A DNA stretch of 64,000 bases from Piezodorus guildinii (GCA_023052935.1 CM041298.1:61002217-61066216); one strand, 5' to 3'; counted from the first letter of the stretch, positions 31,369-43,355 are shown. Numbers and translations: made by a program. The notes: a model not told the origin generated them from the letters alone.

Positions 31369-34115
31369 TTATTCTAAACTCAAATCAAAGTCTTTTAAAT
31401 AAGCCGGAAGTGCCCGCTTTCTGCCGCTGACCCTGGGTTGGTTTTCAACAGCAGTTTGTGGCTCCTGGATAGGCTCCACCTCGTCTTCCTTTTCCACTTC
31501 TTCAACCTCTTCCTTTTGGTCCCCTTCCTCCGACGTCAGTTTCATCTCCTCTTCATCCACAGCAGGTAATAGCATTTTGAAAGCACTGCTATTCCTGATG
31601 ACCCTTCTACCGTCCGATGCTTCCGCCGAAATGATTGAACCATTTTTCTCAATCACCTTAAAAGGGTTGGGGTTGAAAGTTGGCGTCAGTTGGTGTAGTG
31701 GTTTGTCCACCTTCTTTAACACTATATCGCCAGGGTGAAATTCTTTGGTTTCTGCTCTTCGAGTAAAATCTGCATATTGCTTGCCTTTTAACTTCAAAAG
31801 AGAGTCCCTTTCTCGAATTTCTTCAATGTTTGGCATAACCAGGGACAAGGTTGGAATTGCACTTCGGATTTTCCGCCCATAGAATAACTCTGATGGTGAG
31901 ACTCCGGTAACTGTATGCGGTGTCACACGGTATTCCGCAAGGAAAGAGGTAAGTTCGTCCTTCCAACTTTTTCCTTCTAAGTCAGCAATTTTCAGAGCTT
32001 TGACTAAAGTTTTATTTTGACGCTCAACTGCACCATTTGCCTAAGGCCAAAATGGCGGCGAAAAAAATGTTTTGATACCCTGTCGCTCACAAAACCCACG
32101 GAAAAGTTCGCAATTAAATTGTTTCCCATTGTCAACTGTAATTGTTTGAGGTAATCCGTATCTTTTTCATTTTCTTCAAAACTATAACTTCCATGTACCT
32201 ACTAAAATAGTCAGTAATAACTAATAGATGCTCTCCTGTACGCAAAGGGCCTTTAAAATCTAATGCAATGTCGACCCATGGTTCGCTGGGTAGTTCCCGT
32301 CTCTTCATAGGCTCAGGCAAGGGGGCTTGACCAACAATTTGACAGCTCATGCAACATTTGACAGTTTTTTCTGCATCTTTATCAATACCAGGCCACCAAA
32401 CCTTTTCTCTCAACTTGTTTTTCATTCCAACTATTCCTGGATGGCCCTTATGTGCCAATTTCAAGACCGTTTCCCTTAGGTTTTTAGGTATAACTATGCG
32501 GGTTCCTCTTAAAATAACCGTGCCAGCTACTGAAAGTTCTTGACTAACATTTTGATATGTACTCATTCCCTTTGGCCATTTTCCTATCAATAAGCAATTC
32601 TTCACTTCTTGCATCTCGTCATCATTTTCCACTGCCTGCTCTAAATCTTCAAACTTCAGTGCCAATGGCAAAGAATTCAGTGTTATTTGGCATAAATGAT
32701 GTTCGGTTGTCTTCCAAAATGTTTTAGCACCATCGACACTTAACCTTGACAATACATCAGCGATATTTCTAGTACCTGGAATGTATTTAACACGAAACGA
32801 AAAATACTGAAGTCGTAAAACCCACCTTTCAATACGAGCACATGGTTTAGATTTAGGATTAAATATAAATTCCAGAGGACGATGATCAGTTATAAGATCA
32901 AAATGTTTACCGTAAAGGTACGTACGGAACCTTTCCACAGACCAAACTAAACTCAACGCTTCCTTTTCTGTCTGGCTATATCTTTTTTCGATGTCAGTCA
33001 AGCCTTTACTAGCAAAACATATTACTCTCGGTCCGTTTTTACCTTTCTGTATTAATACCGCTCCTAAACCGACGGGACTGGCATCGGCAAACACCTCCGT
33101 TGGATCATCAGGTGAGTAGAATCCTAATATTCTAGGGTTTTCCAATTCTTGCTTTAAAGTTGTAAAGGCAGAATGTTGAGTTGGCCCCCAATTGAAATGA
33201 ACATTTTTTTTTAAAAAATCTCTCAATGGATGGGTCAGAGTGGCTAAATTTGGAATAAACCTTCCCACAAACGTAATAAGTCCAAGAAAACTCCTAAGTT
33301 CTTCTTTCGTCTTTGGCTCACGAAATTTTTTAATTGCTTCCGTTTTTTCTGTAGATGGCAGTATCCCATTTTCATTAATTTTGTGACCGAGAAATTCCGT
33401 TTCAGTTTTTCCGAATTTACATTTCACTCTGTTTAACTCTAATCCCACGTTAACAAGCAACTCCATAACTTTCTTTAAACGTTCGTCATGGATTTCTTTA
33501 TTTGGACCATGGACAAAAATATTGTCAATAAAAATACAAACACCCTCACAGTCTTTTAATATTTTCTCCATTACCTGTTGAAATTTTTCGGGAGCAGTTT
33601 TTAACCCGAAAACTAACCTCTTGAATCGGTAAGACCCGTTTGGGGTATGAAATGTAGTTATATAACGACTATCTTCGGACAATTCTATATGGTGGAATGT
33701 ATCTTTTAGATCAAGTTCCGAAAATATTTTACTACCCTCCAGTTTGGGTAAAAAATCTTCAATGGTCGGTATCGGATACTTATCAGGTAATACGGCTTCA
33801 TTAACTCTCCTTAAATCTAAGCATAATCTTACCTCGCCGTTTTTTTTCAAAACTGGCACCAATGGAGACGACCATGAGATTGGACCGTCAACCTGTTCTA
33901 TAATATCTCTTTGTTCCAACTCTAAGAGCCGCTGCTCGATTTTTTTTCTGATAGATAAAGGGAATTGTCTGTAAGGCTGATAAACTGGTTCAATATTAGG
34001 ATCCATTCGAATCTCCATCTGGAAATTCCTAAGCTTACTCATCGGTTTTAATGTCAATTGTCGAATGTGTTGTTGGGATAACCCTATCCGCAAGACACCT
34101 AGCCTCTCCGCCGTG
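31369..34115 (-). pseudogene. pol: Gypsy-2 pol (RT, RNase H, integrase), multiply broken
   Basis: A long frame at 32132-34093 has the RT motifs KNGEVRLCLDLRRVNEAV and FSELDLKDTFHHIEL. The catalytic box reads FIDN at 33521-33532, where the second Asp is Asn (GAT to AAT). RNase H follows (FADASPVGLGAVL, TDHRPLEFIF), then the integrase zinc finger (H..H, CCMSC) and its first Asp (VDIALDF). Near 32150 part of the integrase core is missing and the frame shifts. Downstream the second Asp (TVDNGKQF) and a region with a TAG before ANGAVERQNKTL remain. The C-terminal 185-codon frame (31369-31926) ends in an acidic, Glu-rich tail. It cannot make active enzyme. Confidence 0.92.
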
Positions 34116-35264
34116 TTTTTTCCCGATCACCGGCATTGCCTTTTCTGAAATTACATAAATATTTTCTTCTACAACTTTATTTCCAGCTTGTATGTGAGCT
34201 TTAAATTTTAACCTTACATTTAAACTTGAATTCGCACCATATGCATGTAAAACTTTATTATTTACATCATAATTTACGGATATTGGAACAAATCCCTTGC
34301 TTAGCAAAGTTTCCCAGGTTACTTTATCTATCACAGAACAATCGGCCCCTGAGTCAATTAACATCTCGAGAGGAACACCTCCAACTTGGCACGTGAGAAT
34401 AGCATTATTATTTCTCTTCAGGTCTGAAACGACAAATATGCCCTCACCCCCATCATCCGAATCAGATACCTCACAATTGACTCTATTTACATTCCCTTTG
34501 GTGTGTGACTTGCCCAATTTAGTCCGACAATATTTAGCAAAGTGCCCTTTTAAGTTATATTTCGTGCAATTTTTGTCTAATGCTGGACATGAGTCACATG
34601 TGCTCAAATGTTTTTGTGATCCGCACCTATAACATGATCGCTTAAAGGTATTAGAACTGGAAAAGTTACCTGTATTTTTATTTATTGCCTGAATCGATTC
34701 TTCTTCCACTTTAGACTTATCCTTTCCGTAAGCTGCCTGCTGCACTTGTAACGCCTCCAAACTTTTGGCTATCTCCAAAACTTCATCAACATCCAACGAA
34801 GATTTTCTTAATAGTTCCTTCCTTAGTTCAGAAGATCTGCAATGTTCTACGATTTGATCACAAAGTTGATGATTTAAAAAGTCTCCAAAATTACAGTTTT
34901 TAGCTTAAGTTCTTAGCCTGGACAGATAGTGTTCAATATTTTCGTCTGATTCCTGAGTAATTTGTCGAAGCATATAACGCTCATAAGTGTAATTAACCTT
35001 TGGGATAAAATATTTATCCAAAGCAGAAACAGCCTTTGAGTAAAGAAGGTTATTTTTCTCATCTCCCTCTTGCTCTTGCGAATCAGGTAGGGAAAAATAA
35101 ATATCCTGTAGCTCAAAACCCCCCGTTGCTAACAATAAAGCTTTCTTACGCCTATCACAGGTTATATTTTTGGCTTGCAGATATAATTCAAAACCCCTTT
35201 TCCAACGTTTCCAATCATTTCCATCTTGTGAAATATTAAAAGTTGGTAGTGGTAAGTTTTCCAT
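34035..35264 (-). pseudogene. gag: Gypsy-2 gag-protease region with nonsense codon
   Basis: It starts at the ATG at 35264 (MENLPLPTFNISQDGNDW). The N-terminal capsid-like region is followed by an in-frame TAA at 34905-34907, where the same frame then continues. Next come zinc-knuckle-like Cys/His clusters (CYRCGSQKHLSTC, CTKYNLKGHFAKYC) and the aspartic protease site LIDSGADCSVID. One extra base in the A/C run near 34115 shifts the frame before RT. Gag and pol were probably one continuous frame originally. Confidence 0.88.
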
Positions 35265-35282
35265 AGTTATCCTCGTCGCCAA

Positions 35283-35464
35283 TGTAAGATTTCAACTTCC
35301 TTAACAACACTTTACTTAAATGCAATATTTCAACTTTATTAACAACACTTTATTAAACATGTTACAATTTAACCATGATCTCTAAAAACATACCACACTC
35401 TATAACCTCCTCTCATATGTTCCTCTCCACCAAATATCTATTACCAAAAGGTATATACACTACA
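35283..35464 (-). repeat. Gypsy-2 5' LTR
   Basis: 182 bp, identical to 31158-31339. The leader and the gag ATG (35264) lie only about 20 bp away, so the 5' leader is very short. Confidence 0.93.
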
Positions 35465-36060
35465 GGGACACCAATCTTTGACTGTGGAGGAATGGAAACA
35501 ATTTTTATCCACTATTGAGACGAGAGTGGTCCTTAACTGTCTGAATGGCTGTGAAAGAGTTTGAAGAAGGCCTGGAGAACGGTATAGTCAGTGCTATTTG
35601 GCGTATCTTGGAAGGCGCGCACCGAGTTAGTGCCAATCCAAGGAGGGGCTTTGAATGCTTTGAGGTATGTAGAAATGAGTCTTCAAGATCATGTATTGCC
35701 TTTTATGCCATTCATAGGCTCTGAATCATGCTCATGCATTATCATGCTCGTTCTCACAAGGCAAGATGTGTTTCTGAATACCTGAAAACCACAAATATTC
35801 ACACCATTGATTGGCCAACAAGAAGTCCTGACGTTAACCCAATTGACCACTTTGGTTTTATCTCAAAAGAAAGGTTCGGACACAAGATTCACCTCCTACT
35901 ACCCTTGAAATATTTGAAAGACAGCTCTATTAGAGGAGCGGGACAATATACTTCAAAAACTTTTTACAAGTATGCCAAGACAGGTAGAAGCAGTAATTCA
36001 AGCCAGATAGGGGCAATAATCTTTTGAAATGTAAATTAAAAATTGAAATTGTATTTTAAA
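35465..36060 (+). pseudogene. Tc1-like transposase, C-terminal part
   Basis: Resumes the Tc1 gene after the TSD (HQSLTVEEWKQFL-like start). It includes GVSWKARTELVPIQGGALNA, then in another frame YHARSHKARCVSEYL and DWPTRSPDVNPIDH. In the DD34E pattern the last position reads Asp (NPIDH) rather than the usual Glu, and several frameshifts are present. Confidence 0.87.
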
Positions 36061-36245
36061 AGTTAAAATTTTTAGAAAGGAAAATTTAAATAAGTTTTCT
36101 AAATTGTTTTCTATTAGAAGAAATATTGTAATTTATTTTATTGTATTAAGTTATTTATTTGCAGTTTAAAAATGTTCTATTTTCTATATTTTCTTTTATT
36201 ATATATTTTTTAAACTTGACTTTTGTGTTAGTGAACACCTCTAAA

Positions 36246-36283
36246 AAAATTGCCGATTAATTACGATACACCCTGTATTTTTA
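36246..36283 (+). repeat. Right terminal inverted repeat of the Tc1-like element (probable)
   Basis: The reverse complement begins tacagggtgtatcgtaatta, the form of a Tc1-like terminus, at the expected distance after the transposase. A matching left terminus was not found, so the left boundary is unknown. Confidence 0.5.
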
Positions 36284-37095
36284 AAACATTTAATTCTTGC
36301 GAATTCCTAGAAAATGCTGAAATTAATTAATACATTTTAAAGCAATCTGTGAACGAAATATACTTGAAACTGGAACTGAAACAAAAGGAGTAACAAACGG
36401 AGTCATTAGCTTTGAGAGAGGGGAGGCGTTTGGAAGGGCAAGTCCCATTGGGCAGTGAGGCACGTCTCACACCTTTCACTCCACACTCTCCCACTAATTC
36501 GATTTAACCCTCGCCCGGAATTCGGAACTTTTTACTTGTGTTATACGTCTGTACTAACATCCTCCTATTCTTTAGCCACAATATACGCTTTTAGGGGGGT
36601 GAATTAATAAAACGTTATGATTTAGCTTATATCTTAAAAGAATATTAATTAGTTCTTTGGAACTTAATGATCATTGTCACTGCTGCAATTGACAAAAATG
36701 AAAGTAAGTTTATGTAGTGTTAGTGATAGAATAACAAAACGAAGTAATTTTCTTTATATCAATATACAATATTATAAAAAACGGAAGATCTCGTATAATT
36801 AATGATGTATTATAATTATTTAATATAATTATTCAGCCCGAATATTTACTTTATTAGGAAGTAATTTTATTTGGATAATTAACTAAAAATATAATTAACA
36901 AATCATCAACTTTAAGTTCAGCAACTATTGCTCAACTAACCCCAACCCGGAATTTTAATTTTTTTAATTTAACCCGGAAATTATAAAAAAATCATAAGAA
37001 TTATTCCCAGAACAACTCCACATATCAAAAGTCCAATAATTGTCAGAAATTAACACTTACCTGATTAAAAACAGACTTACGGAGATGACACATGT
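36284..37095. other. Non-coding spacer
   Basis: No recognised gene. A less AT-rich patch at about 36380-36600 carries no open coding frame of note. Confidence 0.5.
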
Positions 37096-37232
37096 GTGTT
37101 ATCCGTAAATAATGACCCATCATGTTGCTTCCAAAACCATCCAGTCTCACATTTTTTTTCATTGAAGAATGGTATCAAAAGTTTAGAATTAAATTCAATA
37201 ATACTAAATTCTATGAAATTACCTTTACTCTT
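37096..37232 (+). pseudogene. Old J1-like LINE remnant, part before the BEL insertion
   Basis: The plus-strand reading IEEWYQKFRIKFNNTKFYEITFTL parallels the J1 RT stretch IEHWCDDWRIKVNQSKSKHVTFTL. It stops exactly at the BEL TSD ctctt. The following codons, RRK, lie on the far side at 42746. Confidence 0.8.
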
Positions 37233-37868
37233 TGTAGGGGAAGGGGCGGTGTTAAAATATTTACCACTATCCTTCTTCCCTATGATAAATGCTGGTTCAA
37301 AATTATATAAATAGTTATAAATTTACTTATATTAATGTGATGAAAAGAAACAAAAAGGCGAAAATTATTGTTATACACTTTTAATATAATAAAGATAACA
37401 TAAATTAAACTCCTAATTATTAACAAAAAAAAGGAAAATAAATCTTTTAAAAACTGATAAAATTAATTAAACTAATAAAATTATAGAAAAAAAATTAAAC
37501 ACTAAAATTAATATATAATAAAAAAATGTCTATACAGTACGATTTGTACACCTGGTGGCTCCCTCGCTGCTACATGTAAGAAAAGGTCGGCGTGCCGATA
37601 TATTGGAGGCCGGGCCCGGTTGGGTTGGCTTCAATGTAGATGGTTGCAGTAACCAAAAATGTGCACTATGATGAGGTCTTGCTGGGGCGAAGACTTGGCG
37701 AGAAGAGAGCGATAAGCGGCTGAGGCGAGCGTGGAGGGGACGCTAATACCACTGCTTGTTTATACTTAGAGTATTATAGCGGTACACAGGTGTGTTGCTG
37801 TTCAAATAGTTCTTTTATATAAAAATTAAAAAATATATATATAAAACTTTAAAAGATGGGCTTGAACA
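37233..37868 (-). repeat. BEL 3' LTR
   Basis: 636 bp. About 500 bp nearest position 37868 differ from the other LTR at one site only. The first about 130 bp (37233-37365) differ at more than a dozen sites. The GC-rich middle contains gaggccgggcccggttggg. Confidence 0.93.
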
Positions 37869-37882
37869 TAACCGCCCACCAA
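37869..37882 (-). promoter_or_regulatory. BEL polypurine tract
   Basis: The minus strand reads ttggtgggcggtta directly before the 3' LTR start (TGTTCAAG). Confidence 0.65.
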
Positions 37883-37981
37883 AATTTATATTAAATTTTC
37901 CCACTTTGAAGGGAAAAATTGAGAAAACATACAAAGTAACAAATATTTCTAAGAGAAATTGAAGAATTGACTCTAAATTTA

Positions 37982-40900
37982 CTATAACTCTGGGAGCAGC
38001 GGGGCTAGTTTACAAACTGGGCGCTTGTATGTGCCTTCAGAAGTTTTTATCTGCACTACCCTGACTACTCCATCTGGTCCTGGATACGTTTCGATAACCC
38101 TTCCGACAGGCCAGTATAAGGGTTGCACATCTGGTTCTTTTAGTAGTACCAGGAGACCTGGTTTCAAGTCTTCCGTCTTCTTTGTCCACTTGCCATTCAT
38201 CTGTAGTGCATGAAGGTAATCGTATCGCCACCTATTCCAAATATCTTTAAGGCATTTCTTGAGGAGTTGCCAGCGAGATAATCGATTGGTTGGAATGTCA
38301 TTGCACTCATCGGGAAGGCTCACCAATGGCGCACCAATCAAAAAATGGCCTGGTGTTAGTACATCATAATCTTGAGGAGATGATGACATTGGGTATAAAG
38401 GCCGAGAGTTTAACACTGCTTCGATGCGAATGATTGAATTTCTCAATAGTGAGAACTTGTGTCTTCATTATTCTTCTCAGGTGGTGTTTGAAGGATTTTA
38501 CCCCGGCCTCCCAAAGTCCGCCAAAATGTGGGGCTGAAGGTGGTATAAACTCCCATCTAATCTGCTGACCAGAAAGATGCTGAACAACTCTGTCTTGGGT
38601 TTTTTGAGACTTCCACCACATGTATAAATCTTTTAAGTAACGATCGGCTCCGATAAAATTTCTACCGTGGTCAGATAAAATCTTATGAGAAAGCCCTCGT
38701 CGTCCAATAAATCGGTCCAATGCCGCCAAAAAGGCGTCCGTTGTAAGCTGCGACACCAGTTCTATATGTACGGCCTTTGAACTGAGGCACACGAATAGAC
38801 ACACATAAGATTGCCATTGAAGTCCCTTTCTTCTTTGTGTCTCTTTCGTGTTGAAAGGGCCAGCAAAATCAATCCTGATATTTATAAACGGGCGCCCTTG
38901 TGCGAATCTTGTCGATGGTAGGTTAGACATAATAGGGCTGAAATTTTTAGTTTTGAATCTATGACAAATTACACATTGGTGTATGCGTGACCGGACGATT
39001 CGTCGTGCAGCAATCACCCAATAACGCCGTCGCAACAAGGACAACAACAGCTGTGGTCCAGCGTGTAAATAGGTTTGGTGCATGTCATCGATGATCAGTG
39101 ATGTTATATGTGTCTTATTTGGTAATATTATTGGGTGTTTTGCAAAATAAGACAAAAAACTATTAGCAAGCCTTCCGCCCACCCTGAGGATGTCGTCAAC
39201 ATAAATATTTTCTCTGAGGGCCCTGCAGACTAAAGGGTGATGGGCTCCTTCGTCGTGAACCAGTTGTTGAATTACACGAAGAGCTAAAAAGGGAGAGCAG
39301 GATAATCCAAAAGTCACCCGATTGATCTCAAACTCTTGTACAGAATGGTCAAGGTCGAATCTATATAAAAAATGTTGAAAGGATCGGTCATCGGGATGTA
39401 CCAATATTTGCAGGTACATTTGATGAATATCTGCTATGAGGGCGACTGGAAAAATAAGGAAATTTAAAAGAACATCTCTTATGTCCAATTGAAGTTTCGG
39501 GCCGGCTAGCAGTTTGTCATTCAATGATCCTTTGGCAGTCTTCGCTGAGCCATCAAATACAATTCTTAAGCTGGTTGTAGAACCATCCTTTAAAACTCCA
39601 TGATTAGGCAGGATGTAGTTTCCTCGTTTATTGGTAGGAGAAATATAATTTAGTTTCAAGTGTTCGCGTAAAACGGCTGAGTATTCAATTCTCATCTTGG
39701 GGTTTCTCACTAATTTAACTTCCAATCGATGAAGTCGCTGTACAGCTGCTTGATAAGAATCGCCTAACTCTACTATTTTATCTTTGAAAGGTAAGCGAAC
39801 AATGTAACGCCCAGTTGAGTCACGTGAATGGGTTTTAAGAAATTGTTGTTCACATTGGATGTCGATGGGATTTTGATGTTTTATTGAAGCCACTTCTTTA
39901 ACCTCCCAAAACCTTCGCATAACATCGCTGAGACGTAAAGCTTCACCCTCTTCACTGGTTGCCATCAAAGCTGAAATTTCAGTGTTATCAGAACTTGGGT
40001 CCTTGATTGGCCCGAGGATGACCCCTCCAAAGATTGTATTTATGGCGTGGGGCATTCCTTCTGGAGTCGAAAATTGTTCTCCACATAGAATTTGTCCAAA
40101 TAAATCTGCCCCTAAAAGAAAGTCTATTGGTCCAGGTACTGCAAAATGGGTGTCCGCTAAATCGAAACGAGTAAAAAATTGTTGAACTTCGACCGGGACG
40201 ACATTTGAAGGCATGCGGTCGGTAATACTCGGTACTATTACCGCATTTGTTGTTAGCCGTGGATGATCTTTATTTTTAGGTAATAGTGAACAAATGGTTT
40301 GGTATTTTCCTCCTGAAATAGTACTGTTACCAAACCCCTTCAAAGTATGATGATTGGGTGTACGAGGTAAACTTAATTTTTTGGCACACTCGTTAGTGAT
40401 GAAGGATCTTTGAGCACCACTATCGATGATCATACGGATCGTTCGGTAATTTCCATGAATATCTTGTATTCGTGCAGTAGCCGTTCCTAATAATATACTT
40501 ACGGTCCCCATAGTGGCTGAGGATAAAACCGTGCTACTGGAAGTTGGTGTTTCGGGAGTACCACTTTCATCTTTTGGCGCTGGTGTTTTAAATTTTGTTG
40601 CTTGAGATGTACCCAAATTCTTGTTGCTCTTGTTAAAATGTAATAATGAGTGATGCCTTTTGCCACATAACCGACAAGAAGTGGCAGATGTACAATTTGA
40701 AGATGAGTGGGAAGAAACCAAGCAATTTACACACAATGAATGAGATTTGACTTGTTGAAATCTTTCTGAAGGATTTAGCTTTAGAAATTGCTTGCAGTGA
40801 TACATTCTATGTCGCTGATGACATAATGGACAACTGTTACGTGTATCTTCTTTTGTAGTAAAAAATACTTGTTTGGCGTTTCTAGTATATGTGTGGCCTT

Positions 40901-41836
40901 GTTGACTAGGATTTAGGGAAAGGCTCGTGGCTTGCAATTGTAAAAATTGACGGTGTATAAATTCTGAAAAGAAATCAAACCCCGGAATATCTGCTCTACC
41001 AGCACATTCAGCTTCGAAACGCTCGCGGGTTTGATGGTCTAGTAATCGTAATGCATACGTGTAGATAATGAACCCTGCTGGGTCGGCCAAATTTAATGAT
41101 TTAAAAGCAACTGCACTTTCTAGTACAGTTTCAGAAAATTGCTGGAGACTATTAAAGGTCGCCTTTTGGATAGGCTTGAAATTAAAAATTTTGACAAGGT
41201 AGTTGGACGCTTGAAGGCGTTTATTGTCATATCTTTTACAAAGGGTTTCCCATGCTTGTGTATAACCTGCTGCTGAAATAATTATTGCTGAAATTGATTG
41301 TGCGGCTTGACCCTTTAAGGAAGATTTCAAATAATGGAACTTTTGAATTTCGGGTAAATCAACATTTTCATGAATCAATGAAAGAAATGTGTCCCTGTAC
41401 GAAATCCATTCAGCTACATCCCCTTAAACGTAGGTATGTTGATTGATGGCAATTTTACCGCTCGGATTGATGGTTCTGTAACTGATTGATTAAAAGATGT
41501 CGATTGGATTTCAGATTTGGATTCTTTAATTTCTACCGCAAGGGCTTTGTAGAATAAATCCCGACCTTCCTTCTTGAGAGCTTTCAAAGACTCTATTTGA
41601 TTCGCATGTGAAAGTATCTGTCCTAAACTAATAGCTTCATTAGACGTTTTCCTAAATTTTTCATAAGTGTCATCAAACCGCGAGATTCGGGCCTTAAATA
41701 GTGTTATCTGACTAGGGTCACTTGCTACACGAAGACTTAATTGCTCTGTTTCCTTCAAGTCATCAAATAGATCATTGATTTCCGCTACGAGGTCATCGAA
41801 ACGTTGTTCCTGTCTAGGGTCTGTCTTAGGGGCCAT
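37982..41836 (-). pseudogene. BEL/Pao gag-pol, frameshifted and missing RNase H
   Basis: It starts MAPKTDPRQEQRFDDL at 41836. The Gag N-terminus is coiled-coil-like, then a frameshift occurs in the C run at 41420-41423. The remaining Gag has BEL-type Cys/His clusters (CPLCHQRHRMYHC, CRLCGKRHHSLLH). The A17-type aspartic protease has MIIDSGAQRSFI. The RT has LRIVFDGSAKT and the YVDD box (39192-39203). Straight after YVDDIL the reading jumps in frame to RVGGRLANSFLSYFAKHPII, which in intact BEL elements lies several hundred residues later. The integrase zinc finger and D,D,E core follow (IRIDFAGPF, LSDHGRNF, GLWEAGVKSFKHH). A further frameshift lies near 38435. The last 154-codon frame carries VLTPGHFLIGAPL. 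Confidence 0.93.
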
Positions 41837-42105
41837 TTTAATTTAAGAAAAATAATTAATTTTAAACCCAGATATAAAAATAAATAACTATAACCAACCT
41901 AGCACCGCTGCTTTACAATAGAGTTTGAAATTATTATAAATGGTAAACAAAATATTTGTAATGCTGAAAAATTAAATCTAAATGATTATTTAAAAAAAGA
42001 AAGTGTATAACAATAATATCGGATAAACGAAGAATAAAAATCTGTGAGCTGGAGAACCAAAATGTTAGTTAGACAAAGAATAAAATCCGGCCCGGAGGAC
42101 CAAAA
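41837..42105 (-). promoter_or_regulatory. BEL 5' leader with primer-binding site and partial duplication
   Basis: The primer site tggtcctccgggccgga on the minus strand (plus 42086-42102) lies 3 bases from the LTR. It is complementary to a tRNA 3' end resembling tRNA-Tyr, with two differences from the mammalian sequence I recall. A diverged copy of the gaataaaatc...gag.accaaaatgt block occurs just upstream (about 42029-42067), so the primer-site region is duplicated. Confidence 0.6.
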
Positions 42106-42740
42106 TGTAGGGGAAGGGGCGGTGTTGAAATATTTACCACTATCCTTCTTCCCTATAATAGATGCTGGTTCAACATTGGTTATAATTTTACTTATAATTA
42201 ATGTGATTAAAAGAAAGAAAAAAAAAAGAGCGAAAATTATTGTTATACACTTTTAATATAATAAAAATAACATAAATTAAACTCCTAATTATTAACAAAA
42301 AAAAGGAAAATAAATCTTTTAAAAACTGATAAAATTAATTAAACTAATAAAATTATAGAAAAAAAATTAAACACTAAAATTAATATATAATAAAAAAATG
42401 TCTATACAGTACGATTTGTACACCTGGTGGCTCCCTCGCTGCTACATGTAAGAAAAGGTCGGCGTGCCGATATATTGGAGGCCGGGCCCGGTTGGGTTGG
42501 CTTCAATGTAGATGGTTGCAGTAACCAAAAATGTGCACTATGATGAGGTCTTGCTGGGGCGAAGACTTGGCGAGAAGAGAGCGATAAGCGGCTGAGGCGA
42601 GCGTGGAGGGGACGCTAATACCACTGCTTGTTTATACTTAGAGTATTATAGCGGTACACAGGTGTGTTGCTGTTCAAATAGTTCTTTTATATAAAAATTA
42701 AAAAATATATATATAAAACTTTAAAAGATGGGCTTGAACA
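42106..42740 (-). repeat. BEL 5' LTR
   Basis: 635 bp, partner of 37233-37868, ending gggcttgaaca before the ctctt TSD. Confidence 0.93.
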
Positions 42741-42745
42741 CTCTT

Positions 42746-43160
42746 CGTCGAAAACCTTTGTCTGCTCTCCCACTATATCCTTTAACAATATTCCACTTAC
42801 CTCAGTTGAACAAATCTGGTACCTAAATCTCCATCTTGACAAACGTCTTACTTGGAACCCTCACACTAGACTGAAACGACAAGAAACAGCTCGTTGATAC
42901 CGTTTACTGCAGTAAAATAAAATGTTGCATGTTGCAACATTTACTTGACAAACGCTCAAAACTTTCCTAATACCACAAACAATTAATTTATATTACCATT
43001 ATTAGGCCTATTCGGACACATAAGATTGAATTATAAGGATCTACCAATCTATCATATTCCTCCCGCATCCAATCCTTGCAAAATCCTCCTGATAATCCCC
43101 CGAGGCGACTGAAAAGACGATGGCCTCGCGACGTACAACATTAAATAGACACTGAAGTGG
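42746..43160 (+). pseudogene. Old J1-like LINE remnant, part after the BEL insertion
   Basis: Continues the RT frame interrupted at 37232 (RRKP...). It then has LDKRLTWNPHTRLKRQE (42835-42885) and, after decay, a PPRRLKRRWPRDV block (about 43098-43136), the J1 ORF2 C-terminal signature. Stops are present. Confidence 0.85.
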
Positions 43161-43254
43161 TACCACTGGATAGTTTCTTCTCATTCCTGTACCAAGCCCA
43201 TATGGTTTATTAAAAAATGTATTTAATGTGTTTTATTGTATAATACAGTTGTAA

Positions 43255-43256
<2 letters not shown>

Positions 43257-43333
<77 letters not shown>

Positions 43334-43355
43334 TTCTTTTTTTTTTTTTTTTTCT
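43257..43355. repeat. (TA)n tract followed by poly(T)
   Basis: About 60 bp of TA repeat, then a T-rich run of about 40 bp. Confidence 0.9.

Larger units (their letters stand above)
31158..35464 (-). mobile_element. Gypsy-family LTR retrotransposon, Gypsy-2, inserted in Tc1
   Basis: A 4,307-bp element on the minus strand, with TG...CA 182-bp LTRs and the 5-bp TSD gggac (31153-31157 and 35465-35469). It encodes gag and pol on the minus strand, both damaged. Primer region on the minus strand: ttggcgacgaggataac right after the 5' LTR (35266-35282 in plus coordinates). Polypurine tract: agagggg just before the 3' LTR (31340-31349). The LTRs are identical although the coding part is wrecked. Confidence 0.95.
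37233..42740 (-). mobile_element. BEL/Pao LTR retrotransposon with internal deletion
   Basis: A 5,508-bp element on the minus strand, with TG...CA LTRs of about 636 bp and the 5-bp TSD ctctt (37228-37232, 42741-42745). It encodes a fused gag-pol of BEL type. It is inserted inside the RT gene of an old LINE. Inactivating changes: one frameshift in gag, an in-frame loss of the RT-thumb/RNase H region, and one frameshift near the integrase end. Confidence 0.95.
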
